From: Filosporella fistucella
Taxonomy: Eukaryota > Ascomycota > Leotiomycetes > Helotiales
Assembly: GCA_030077755.1 (NCBI GenBank)
Contig: JAQJZZ010000013.1
Coordinates: forward strand, 1,922,001 to 1,986,000
DNA length: 64,000 nucleotides
Reading direction: 5' to 3'
A program made the position numbers and the translations under genes. The notes under the pieces are model-generated. The model saw only the letters and a list, made by a program, of their open reading frames with translations. It had not been told where the DNA came from and searched no databases. Numbering within the stretch: position 1 is the stretch's first letter; every line of letters starts with the position of its first letter. Below, in pieces: positions 11,211 to 21,495 of the stretch.

Positions 11211-11942
11211 TCTCCACAGATTTCGCTTGGAAATCAGCCACTTGTGTGTGAATATCTGGGTAATGAGGTGACCACACGTTGACAGATGATAGTGATGATG
11301 AGGATGGGACTTCAAACCTGGCGTCGATATCTTGCCGATGGTGCGGCTGCGTCTTATAGCCCGATAAGCTGCGATATGATGAGATACAAAATGATCCTGG
11401 ACGCTACGTCTGTGTTTCAATGGAGCGGCAGACTCGGAAAGTAACAGCTAAATTGAAAGCATATCAAAAGTCAACCGCAATGATCAACCCCCCTCGTCGG
11501 CAGACGAGGGTACTGTAGAGGCGAGAGAGCGAGGCGTAGCAGCTGTTTGTTTCTTCTACCCCATTCCCCACCGGTAGCGCGTCATCTATTTTCGGAGTCT
11601 GGGGTAGTGGGGTTCGAGACTCGACATTCTTGAACCCCAGATTTACTGTTGAGTCGATTTTGGAGATGCATCTTACTTACGTACCTAGGATGTAGGTACC
11701 GGGTAGGTAAGCATAGGCCCTTGGCTATCGGTGGAGCTGACTCGAACTGAGCATAATGTACACAGAAGCAAACGTGCCGTCAAGAATTGGACCTGGATGC
11801 GGGACGCATCTAAGAAGGGAGAGTAACACGTGAGCTTGAGACGACAGTATTAAACCAAGACTGAAGGCGTAACCTGCTTGAGAAATTCTGTCTCACAAAT
11901 TTTTGAAAGTTGTCTTTGTGCGAATTACTGACTATCACGACG
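11211..11942. promoter_or_regulatory. Divergent promoter region, TAXI-like gene / FAD monooxygenase
   Basis: 732 bp separate the two start codons, so the genes probably share upstream regulatory DNA. Around 11673-11710 there is an imperfect inverted arrangement of CTTACGTACCTA and TAGGTACCGGGTAGGTAAG. A CACGTG core lies at about 11827-11832. No factor can be assigned from sequence alone. Confidence 0.5.
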
Positions 11943-13258
11943 ATGGGAGACGAGAGTGACATCAAGAAGGTACTCATCGCAGGAGCTGGCCCTGTCGGCC
12001 TTTTCGTCGCACTGCAGCTAGCTCGTGCAAACATTCGATCTGAGATTTTCGAAAAGTCAAATGAACTGCAAAGTGGCCCCCGTGCAGCCGGTCATTATGG
12101 TCCAGACTTGGAGGTGATGAAAAGAGCCGGCATGTACGAGATATTCGCCAAAGCAGGCCATTTCCAAGATGGTTTGGTGTTTCGCGCTCCCCCAGTCGAC
12201 GACGGCAAAGGAGGTAAGACGTTTGGCCGGGACATCGCGGAAATTCGAGAGCCGCAACTCACATTGCCCCAGTCAACAATGGTGCCACTCTTGGCGACGG
12301 AAATCGCGAAGACGGGCTTGGTCAAGATTCACTTTGGAAAAGAGGTCGTCGGCATCAAGCAAGACGGGAACTTGGTGACCCTTTCAACCAAGGACAGCAA
12401 AACTGGCGAGGTGGAACAAGTCAAGGGTGAATATCTGGTGGGAACAGACGGGGGGCGATCCGTCGTGCGATCTCTTCTCGGAATCGGATTTCCCGGTCAC
12501 ACCTGGAAAGAAAGAATTATCGCAACAAATGTCATAATAACAAATGAAGCATTGGCTCCCACCGGTTCCCATTTGGTTGTTCACCCTGTCAAGTGGGGTG
12601 TGATTATACCCCTGGAGGAACCCAAGCTGGGTGAAAAGTCGCTTTGGAGGTATGCCATTGCTGTAGATAGCAAGGACACCCGTCCAGACGAGGAGCTCAT
12701 CACAGACGAGAATATCATCACATCATACGACCATCTGATGGTGGGTTCGCGACCGATCCAGTGTAAAATTGAGGCGAGAGCGGTCTATCATATACATCAA
12801 CGCTTGGCGTCAACCTTGAGAAGGGGCCGAGTTTTGCTAGCAGGAGATGCTGCGCATTTATGTAACGTAAGTTTCGAATACACAGAACCTTTTCACATTG
12901 CGTTGCTGAAATGAGTCTCCAGCCGCTGGGGGGTATGGGTTTGACTTCAGGCATTCTCGATTCAGAAGCCTTGTCTGATGCCTTGATCATGGTCATAAAC
13001 GAGGGTTGTTCGGATCAAGCTCTCACCCTTTACTCTGATATCCGCCGGCAAGTCTTTGGGCTCTTCGTTGACCCAATGTCTACTCAAAACAAATACCGGA
13101 TACAAAACAATGCGGATGACTTGGAAAGAGACGACGGTTTCGTCCGTCTTCTGAATCGACCAGGCAAGCAAGGAATGGAAATGATGAGAAAGCTTTACGA
13201 GGAGCAGTGGAGAACTGATATAAGGAGCAGGTTCGCACAGACGAGTGCACCTCATTAG
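11943..13258 (+). CDS. FAD-dependent aromatic monooxygenase (PHBH/phenol hydroxylase type)
   Basis: Exons 11943-12866 and 12923-13258 flank a 56-bp intron (GTAAGT..CTCCAG) and give 419 aa. All three group A flavin hydroxylase signatures are present: the dinucleotide-binding GAGPVG at residues 14-19, the DG motif in VGTDGGRSVVR around 169-170, and the GD motif in GRVLLAGDAAHLCNP at 301-302. The last spans the splice junction, which confirms the intron (HLCN then PLGGMGL). Such enzymes use NAD(P)H and O2 to hydroxylate phenolic rings. The start is the ATG preceding GDESDIKK; an upstream in-frame TTG is unlikely. It lacks the C-terminal thioredoxin-like domain of phenol hydroxylases, so it is closer in size to salicylate or hydroxybenzoate hydroxylases. 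Being next to a dihydroxyphthalate-decarboxylase-like gene, it may supply or consume a dihydroxylated aromatic acid (inference). Confidence 0.9.
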
Positions 13259-14006
13259 AAGCGGTATGCCTTCTTCCCATGTCCATCGATTCGGCACATA
13301 CCAATGGGCGTGGAGAACGGCTGGTAGAAGAGCCGCGTGCAGCTGTCTCATTCAAAGGTACTCCTCGTTGACGAGAGGACCTGATTGAATGTACATGGTA
13401 GCATCAATATAGTACGATGCATTCGTATTACCCTCAAACGGCCCTGTTCAAGACCAAGCAGAGTGAAATGAATAAGTGTTGAGCAAACCAGACGCTCGAT
13501 TTAGGGGTGTGAAAGACCTCTGATTAGAAAAGAAACTAGTGAACGCAACTGGTAAATATGTGCAGGTGTGTATACGAGTGGTAAACCATTCCAAGACTCG
13601 TGGGTAATTCATACATATATTGCTAGCTCGAGGTGTCGGATGGGAAGCAGGGGTATCACGTGGAGGACTGGCTCAAGGCCACCAAACGTATCCATAGCAC
13701 TTTTAGAACAATTCTTCTCTTTAGACTGGACAAACACAATTTTACAGCACTATTTAAGAGTACCAACACTCGATTTGACAACTAGCTTGATCCTCCACGT
13801 GACACCCCTATTTCCCACCTGGCAACAGGCGAGGTTTTGGAGCGAGAGCCCCCAGAACAATCACTCCAACGGATAAGGCACAAACCCCCTCTTGCTCAAC
13901 TGTAGGTTGAGAGTCTGATTTGAAAAGAAGAATCATTTCCAGCGCGTGATACTGAGATATATTGATTATGCGGGTAAGATAAGCCATCACCGATTGAAGA
14001 ATATTT
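13259..14006. other. Gene-free interval holding the inverted repeat
   Basis: 748 bp between the monooxygenase and the MFS remnant. Apart from the inverted repeat described separately I see no coding signal; open stretches are short and have no recognisable motif. Confidence 0.55.
13632..13826. repeat. MITE-like inverted repeat with transition-only divergence
   Basis: The left arm 13638-13667 and right arm 13791-13820 are inverted copies matching at 25 of 30 positions; all five differences are transitions. Each arm contains the core TCACGTGGAGGA. Similarity weakens outward to about 13632/13826 and inward for about four more transition-only positions. A spacer of about 125 bp separates them. 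This looks like a short non-autonomous element or hairpin worn by RIP-type deamination; no clear target-site duplication was seen. Confidence 0.65.
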
Positions 14007-14322
14007 CTAGAGAGCCTGCTGCAACGCCTTCGGCGCCACCGTGGAAATCTCCTCAACTTCAATTTCCTCGACGTGCTGGGCTGAGGCTGCGCTCGAATTC
14101 TCTTTGCCTCTCTCACCATTGTCGTCTTCCTTGTGGTGAGTAGTGATAGACTTGGACATCCTGAATTTTGTGTGGTTTGTCATGTAAACAGTATCGTCTT
14201 TTGCAAGAAATCCGCAGAGAGCAACAATTGTGAATGATATCGTCACATAGAACACCATCTTGAATGCATGGCTATATGTTGATCGAACTGCTTCGCGCAG
14301 TAGGCCCTTGATGTCTTGATGT
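14007..14322 (-). pseudogene. MFS transporter C-terminal remnant
   Basis: About 100 residues in one frame read REAVRSTYSHAFKMVFYVTI, then a hydrophobic helix SFTIVALCGFLAKD, then DTVYMTNHTKFRM and a charged tail. This resembles the last membrane helix and cytosolic tail of fungal MFS drug/siderophore/TRI12-type exporters. The upstream frame is closed by a stop at about 14323, and I could not find the preceding eleven helices in 14330-15000 in any continuous frame. It is therefore a decayed fragment. A partner transporter lost from the neighbouring aromatic-metabolism group is one explanation; an unrelated pseudogene is another. Confidence 0.55.
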
Positions 14323-14329
14323 CAGAGTG

Positions 14330-15000
14330 ATGCCATTGATCCCGTCCAGCGGGTGCGGTACATTCAGATTATACGTAATGGCTCCTGGGATGATTTTGGG
14401 TGGATCAGTAAGATTCAGACCATTTCGTAGTGACTTGTACTACTTCAAGGCCCACATAACGCTCGATTCTATCATTGAACACGGTGTAGAAAAATTGCAC
14501 TGCCCACCGATGATCCAGCCCCACACGCAGTGCTCGGGAGGCCAAGGGCTAAACCGAGCATGGAATGAGGGACATATAAGCTGGCCATGGCATAGGCTAG
14601 TAGAGTTATCATGGGGAACAATGAGGTGCAGATACATGCAACAGGATGCCAGGGGCGTGGTCCGACATGCTTACTCTAATGAGATGAAACCCCAGTAGTT
14701 TTCAATCCATGCGTCTATGTTTAGAAGAGATTTTCGCGTTCTGACGGCAAGTCTCCAAGTCTCATCCCAATCAAATAATATCGGCGCTTAAGACCGAGAC
14801 CAGTGGGGGTGGGGTACTGACGGCTTGGATACTTACGGTTCCTCTGTCCCTTTGGGAAGTACTGAAATCCTAATCACCTTGGAAGTCTTGGGAAGGTTTA
14901 CCAGTCCTTTTTCACCCAGTCAAAGACATGAGAATTACAACAACAACAACAACAACATGCAATTTTGGAACTCAGGAGTGTAAGGCTAATACTTTATATA
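14330..15000. other. Degenerate sequence upstream of the MFS remnant
   Basis: No intact gene. Minus-strand fragments such as GWIIGGQC near 14510-14540 may belong to the decayed transporter but are too short to assign. A CAA trinucleotide run (about 14937-14956) marks the edge of the following AT island. Confidence 0.4.
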
Positions 15001-15920
15001 AGAAAAATGCATTGAGTTATATATTTAAACCCTTATACCCAAATATTAATAAATATTTATATTTAATAAACGGGTATTAAAATTCACGAGAAAAATAAAA
15101 GCTATTAAGCTAAGAATAAATATTATTAAGAGCAAAATATGTATTATAAAGAAATTAAATAAAAGATAATTATATATAAATATATACCTAAAGGAATAAG
15201 AAAAATTAATTAAAGTAATCATTAATTATAAAATAATAAAAAACTTTATATTATTAAAAATAATATTATTTATTAATATATTAACTAAGGTTATTAAGGA
15301 TTCATATTTAATATTAATAATTAATATAATAATAATATTAATTATTATAAGGATAAAGGAAGGTTATAAACAAATATAATTTAATATTATTAAGATTAAG
15401 CAATATTAAATTATCCTTGAAATATTATAATTAAAATAGCATAGCATTATTATTAATTAAAAAATAAGAATAATAATCTTTAAGAATTACTTATATAATA
15501 AGATATTATAAGTTAAATGTAAAAACTTAAAACTTAGCTATAAAAAATATTTGCTACTTTTATAAAAGAATTAAAACGCTTACCTTAAAGTTTGCTATTA
15601 AATGAAATCCTAATAAAATATAAGGAATTTAATAAATTATTTTTAAATAAAAAAGGCTTAAAAGCACTATTTATATAATTTATATTTTATTTATATTATA
15701 ATATCTTATAAATATTAATAGCTTTAAAGCTTTTAATTCTTTTTATATATAAGTTATTAATATAAATAAAACTATAAATAAAATAAATAATAAAAGGAAG
15801 GTAATTAAATAATAATCTTTAATAATTATAATATAATTATTCAAGTATTATATATAAAAGGTTAAGCCCTAGAAAAATATAGCAAAATACTAGAAAATAG
15901 CTAAAATTGTGCTACACGTG
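15000..15920. repeat. Second RIP-like AT-rich island
   Basis: About 0.9 kb of TA/TTA-rich DNA with almost no CA or TG, the same composition as 1-8250, bounded on both sides by normal DNA. Reading the plus strand near 15560-15650 through stops gives FIKELKRL and YKEFNKLFLNKKGLKAL, reminiscent of the segment just before reverse transcriptase in gypsy elements (KEFxxLFxxKxGLxALP). That assignment is tentative. No element ends were found. Confidence 0.75.
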
Positions 15921-18139
15921 ACTAGTACAATAAACACTGATTTTAGAGCCCTTTAACAATACGGAGACGGATCCTTACCCTGGAGACCAGGAGCCATGAA
16001 CTTGCTTCCGAGAGCAGGATGGCAGGCTAAGAAACAACACGAAGTAGAGAGAAAATAGAGTCTGTAGTTCAAAATTGGATGTTTCATGCTAGAGGATGGC
16101 TATCTTTTGTCTGCGGTGTCAATGGTCAATACTTAGAGCTTCAATCCACAACTTGTGGAAACCATCTGGGATGCTTCTTTCATGCCTTTCGGAATTGAAA
16201 TAGATTTTCGCGGACTTATATATTCTTGCCGTTGACCAGTATCTCGAGTGTGGAATGTGGAAATCCCCAGATCTAAGATCGAGTGTGGAAATGTTGAAGA
16301 TTTGAGAGATTGATGTGGTGGAGTTCACACTTGGTGGCGATACTATTGGGATGCGAGGGAAGGCTGTTAAGAAACCTCACGGGCTTCTTGCCACTAAGCG
16401 GGTTAAGGGTATGTGGTGAGTTCTTTGAAATGCTAGCGAATAGCTCTGAGTAGTAATGGTAAGAAGTGTATTATGATCAATAGAGCTTTCCTAGTTGAGG
16501 ATCGTAGCCTAATAATTGATGTCATTGAGTTCAGCCTCCCCATCTGCCTGCACGACCGCCAGGAATTTAGCGAATAACCACCCCCTATATTTTCCCCACT
16601 TGCACCTCTTGTGAGTTGGGTTGGTGCATTGTCCTCTAAAATGTCCAATTAAATCAAAGTCCATAACATTCTACAGAAAAAGGGGGCCTAACAAAATTTC
16701 AAGCGATGTCCTTACGAACATGGACTACACACGAGAAATATATACATACAATATATATATATAGCAGATGAGTATCTCTATCACCTGACAGAAATCACGA
16801 GAATTTCTAGAAACTATGCAGATGTATTCTTGTTATGCCAGTCTTATAGTGCAGGATACTCCGATATGAATGGAGATACGAAGCTTAATTTTGATAGATT
16901 AACCAACAGGGTTCAATAGCGTTTATGCAATGCCTCAGCTCTGTCAAAATCTTGTCCTTGTTTTCTCAAGATCCTTTTCCAATGAGCTAGTAGATACTTG
17001 TACTAGTACAAGTTACGCAATGCAGCGCTCGTGCAACGCCCAGATACCGTTGTACAGCTAACCTGAAAGGAATATTAAGTGCAGCGGGATATTCCCCGGA
17101 CGGCACCTACATAAGTACTGCAGAGAAAGATAAAGCATCGTCACGGAGAGAATAGCAAAGAGTAAAAGCAATTATATAAAATGATATCATCGTACGCATT
17201 GCAATGGAAGCCTTGTTCTCATCCCGATGCATGCCCTTTTGATATATCACACTTTCCCCTTCTCCTCCAATTGCAATTGTTACCATGATTCCTGTTCCCC
17301 TCCTATTCCAAATTTCGCCTTGGTTGTCTTATCCCGCTCCTCCATCGCCTGGCACGCTTCCTCCTCGCCAATCTGAACATCGAGCTTGGCGTGGCCTGGA
17401 ACTGGAACTGGACCCCTGCCTGCCCACAGCCCCTGATTAGATCCCGTAATCGATAGTTCAGCTGGCCGATCATTGCCCCAACAAGGCTGCTTTCCCACCG
17501 TTCTGGCTTCTATAATACTACGTACACTGTAGACACAATCATCACCAATCATTACACCGTGGCGTCGTCCAATTCTTCAGCGAGCTCGAACCGCTCCTTG
17601 TTATTAGTGTAAACTGTTTTCTACAGCGTGATCCGAACAGCCCGAGAAGCCGGGTCGACAAGCCATCCCAAATAAGATCAACAAACAAGTTTTCCTTGTA
17701 GAGTTAGAGTTGGCTTTCAAAGTGTAACTTTTTCCAGCACAGTTTGTGCTGGACCATGTGTTCGTTGGCTTCGTGCTCGCCGAATGGAGTGCCAGATTGC
17801 GCTTTCTGCTTGGAGAACGGCTTAGTATCACCATCCTTAAGTAAGGAGGAGTCCAGCCCCATGATTTCGGAAATTTTGATTACGATATGTCCTATTTCCT
17901 GTTATCCTTCCCTTCGGTCCTCCTAGTTATCTCTCCACACTCGTTCCGCCAGTCTGGGTAGGGCGACTTAGACTTGCAGGAGCATAAGTAGACGTATATG
18001 TACGTCCCCGCTCCTGGATCCTAACTAGATTCCTGCATCAATTATCAATTCGAAAGTTCAAATCTGTGTCGGTCTTCAAGAATATCTGCAGCGTCGTCGA
18101 TCTCCCGGGTTTTGTTCGGATAAAGCCGAGATAGAAGAA
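15921..18139. other. Gene-poor interval
   Basis: 2.2 kb between the AT island and the PTH11-like gene. I see a dinucleotide AT run near 16750-16762 and an 18-bp perfect palindrome at 16996-17013. Short open stretches on either strand (for example minus 17280-17552) have no recognisable motif, no coherent splicing and are not called as genes. Confidence 0.5.
16996..17013. repeat. 18-bp perfect palindrome ACTTGTACTAGTACAAGT
   Basis: The site is its own reverse complement. The same half-site ACTTGTAC recurs as a near-palindrome ACTTGTACAGTACAAGT at 63673-63689. It may be a dimeric transcription-factor site or chance; no gene start lies close by. Confidence 0.6.
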
Positions 18140-19505
18140 ATGGGTTATACAGGCGTCACTCGTGGCGCACAAGTCACTGGCGTTGCTGTCTGTTCGTTAT
18201 GCCTCACCTGGATATCGGTGGCCTTGAGATTCTATGTGCGAATTGCGATATTGAAGTTTGTGGGGAGGGAAGATTGGTTGACGATCGCTGCGATGGTTCG
18301 TTCTTCGCAGATGTGGGTGCAGGCATACGCTGACATGTCCAGATTGTTTTCACCATCTTCTGCTCACTATGTCTTCGAGCTACGGTTTATGGACTTGGTG
18401 CACATATGTACAACATCGATGATGGCTCGTTGGTGACCGGTTTCAAGGTGAGATATAGATTTGGAATTGGAATTTAGCTAATATATCGTGATAGATCGTT
18501 TTCATCTGCGAACTTCTCTACGTAGTCTCGACTACAGTAACGAAACTTTCCATCGCTGCATATTTTCTGCGACTTTCAAGCAAACAGTATCAGAGGCTCG
18601 TCATACACATCACACTTGGTGTTGTGATGATATTCAGCACGATGTATCTCTTCTTCCTCTTATTTCAATGTAGTCCGATCAGCTACCTGTGGACGAAATA
18701 CGAGGATGGAAGAGGAACTTGCTTGAATTCCACATTACTTGCGAATGTAACATACGCCCATTGTGCGATGTCGGCGATCACAGACTGGTCATTTGGAATT
18801 TTGCCTATATTCTTTGTCTGGAGGATGCAAATGAATCCACGTACGAAGCTATCCGTCATTCTTATCTTGTCTCTTGGATTCTTGTAAGTTGCTCCGGGTC
18901 TCGCGTGAATATCTACTGACCCCTGCAGTGCAAGTACGGCAACTATTGTGCGAATTTTTTATATCAAGGCTCTTACTGAGACCAATGATTATGCATGGGA
19001 AGGTATCAATTTGACGAAGTGGTCAATGGTTGAACCAGCCATTGCTATCACGGCGATGAACATTGCCACTCTGCGGCCACTGTTTAAGAATTTCCTCTCA
19101 TTCGCAAGTAAGCACCTCGATAACTCTCTATCCAGCGAAGATACGCGGTTTTCTGGAGATAGCCGCGGGACTCTCCATCACCGAAACAATGTCAATGCGA
19201 AAGATTATAGCGTCGAATTTGCAGAGCTGCTTGGCCTAAGTAGGGTTGGTGTGACTACGCACATTTCGGCAGGTGGGAGCGAGCCCGAGCGACAGCAAAT
19301 GAGAAAGAGACTTACATTGAGAAAAAGCATGAACGCCACTAAGGAGAAGAAAGAGAGCATGCTGGTGAACGATAGTCAGACCGAATTGAACAGAGTGGGG
19401 AGCTCGGATAGAGTGGGGGAGAGTAGAGAGAAGGAGGCGCATTTGGATTGGAGTGCTGGAATAAAAACCACGACCACGATAACTTATGGTGTATCCGATA
19501 AATAA
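18140..19505 (+). CDS. PTH11-like / fungal rhodopsin-domain integral membrane protein
   Basis: Four exons (18140-18295, 18343-18447, 18495-18883, 18929-19505) with three introns of 45-47 bp give 408 aa in a continuous frame. The N-terminal helix VCSLCLTWISVALRFYVRI followed by REDWLTIAAM, then a second helix, FICELLYVVSTTVTKLSIAA, YFLRLS, CSPISYLW and SAITDWSFGILPIFFVW match the seven-helix layout of the fungal rhodopsin-like/PTH11-related family (SAT1-type), including the conserved DW in helix 2 and helix 6. A hydrophilic serine- and charge-rich tail of about 140 residues follows the seventh helix. Plasma-membrane location and a sensing role are known only for some relatives (Magnaporthe Pth11); many paralogues are uncharacterised. 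This copy lacks an N-terminal CFEM domain. Confidence 0.85.
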
Positions 19506-19876
19506 TGCTGTAATGGTAATGGATGAATTTGTCGTTTTCAAAGAGATGCCTCTCTCGTGGTGACAAAAACTGAAAATAATACGGACAACCAGGCTTCTCG
19601 TCGCTTGTTCGCAATCGTTCGGCTTGGAAAATGCGGCTACCATGTACTTTGGAAAGTAATGATTTGATGGGGAGATAGAACTGCCAGAGCTGAATGGTCT
19701 CCTGATCAATAAATTTTGGAAATGCCGGATGCAAGTGATTTTCGTACCCAAACCTATATAGGAATGAGAATATATCCGTCTCATGAAAATGATGTCCGAG
19801 ACCCATCTATAACCCAACGCCGTCTATATGCCGCAAAATGCGATTCAATTTCTACTCAATCTAGTCCATATTTCAA
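19506..19876. other. Convergent spacer, no gene seen
   Basis: 371 bp between the 3' ends of the PTH11-like gene and the two-helix membrane protein gene. Long open frames on the minus strand here run into the PTH11-like exon and are antisense shadows. Confidence 0.6.
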
Positions 19877-20591
19877 TCAGATCTGCTCATTCAACGCGTT
19901 GATCTCCTTCCTAATCTCGCTCAGTCTCCTCTGCTGCTTCTCATACTTATTATACATATCCTGACAAACACTATCCGCATCCACATATCTATTCAACATT
20001 AGCATATGCCCTCTTCTCGTCCTCGCAATCAAGAAAATTTATAAGAACTCACCTCCTCCAAGCCTCTCCTCCATAATTCCCCCTCTTCTCATACTCCACA
20101 TACGCCTCCTCTTTCGCAATATAAGCTTGTCCACACCTCAACTGCTCCGCCTCCTGCACCTCTCTAATCCTCTCTTCTTCTTTCCTCAACCAACTGATTT
20201 TCTCCACTACACTCAATGTCCCGAATTCCAAGCCCTGAAACTCTCCCTTCCAATCTTCTGATTCAGGGTCTATATTCCTCTCTTCTTTCTCTCCATTATT
20301 TCTCAATGCGAAATCAGCTCCTTGTATAATTCCACTTCGTTTGCCTAGGCCGTAGAGCCCGAGTCCGAAGGTTAGAGAGCCGATGCCCACGCTGAGCAAG
20401 GAGTAGGGAGAGACGCGGCGGATGTTGTGGTAGATATAGCCTGCTATGCTGGCGTATCCGAGACCGATTATGAGGCGGTCGAGAGAGCGCGGAGGGGTGG
20501 GTAGAGATGGATAGGTTATGGCTGTGTGTTTTTGCTGGCGGATGTTGGTGCGCTTTTCGATTATTGAGGGACGGCGGTTGGATTCGCCCAT
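19877..20591 (-). CDS. Unrecognised two-helix membrane protein with coiled coil
   Basis: Exon 1 is 20053-20591 and exon 2 is 19877-19988, separated by a 64-bp intron (GTGAGT..ATAG); the product is 216 aa. I started at the ATG reading MGESNRRP; a farther upstream start would need a TTG. Two hydrophobic segments at about residues 40-55 (LIIGLGYASIAGYIYH) and 64-82 (SLLSVGIGSLTFGLGLYGL) are followed by a charged region rich in Glu, Arg and Gln that should form a coiled coil, extended by the second exon (YNKYEKQQRRLSEIRKEINA). The family is not recognised. A small organelle membrane protein with a soluble coiled-coil tail is a reasonable structural guess. Confidence 0.7.
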
Positions 20592-21495
20592 TGTGATGAG
20601 GGTCGGAAGGTCGAAGGTAGTTGAAGTATCGATTGAATGTAATGAAGGAGCTTGTTTGCCTATCAAACGACAAAGCTTTCTCTCAGGACAAGAAGCTTTA
20701 CAGAGAATTTAAGGCGGAACGACAATTATGTATCTAAGAAAGAGAAAACCTCGAGTCAAGAACGACATCTTCATATTTAATCTACCAGAGGCAGTATCCA
20801 TATTGCGTGTTTTGCGGATAAGAAAATGTGGTTCGAGGCTCCAATTTTCAGTGAAAAATACGGGCCGACAGCCTACAGCTGCGGGCTATGACATCAGGAG
20901 ATCGACGGTGGCTGAATGTTTAAACGGACCTCGAAATTTTTCTTTCTTTTCGTCTATAGGTGTTATTTTGGACAAAGGGGAGGGAGTAAGTAGATTCTAT
21001 GTCATTGGAAAAATGCATCAGATATTCTTTGGGTAAAATGTTCAGTTTGTATATGGTGTTTTCATTTTAGGGATTCATAGGCATTCGCTTCCCCTTTTGG
21101 ACCCCTAAATTTCTCCGCCAACCTCGCTAATGCGGTTTTTTTGTCACTCCACTTCGCTCCACCTACAACTCCATTTCTTGAGGAGAGACACAGATGATCG
21201 TGGGGGCCCCGAATGTTTTCATGTGAATCTCACGAGCTATACGGATAATTTGGAAGATGGAGTGCAAGTGCAGCTTGTTATCTTACTCGAGCCATGTAGT
21301 ATCGTTGATAGCGGGGCATTGTTCACCGAGTACGATATCACGCAAGGAACGTTTATGTTGCTATTCACATTCATTTTGAGAATTATATCCAAGGAAGAAA
21401 AAGGTTTTGTTTCATTTCTTAAATAAATACTTACCATCATCAGAAGATGACGGTTTCATCTCACAGCCAGCTGAGAGAAAACCTACCATCTACAA
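20592..21495. other. Intergenic interval, no supported gene
   Basis: 904 bp upstream of the two-helix protein gene and downstream of the Cys-rich gene. One open stretch on the plus strand (20728-21036) has no recognisable motif and no splice logic. Likely promoter and 3' untranslated DNA. Confidence 0.5.

Noticed and set aside
11610..11640. GGTTCGAGACTCG resembling a tRNA T-loop
   Set aside because: Flanking bases do not form a five-pair T stem and no acceptor or anticodon arm is present.
11910..11942. Upstream in-frame extension of the FAD monooxygenase
   Set aside because: It begins with TTG, not ATG, and the conserved N-terminus starts at the ATG at 11943.
19236..19817. 193-codon and 155-codon minus-strand open frames
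   Set aside because: They overlap the last exon of the PTH11-like gene in antisense and have no motif.
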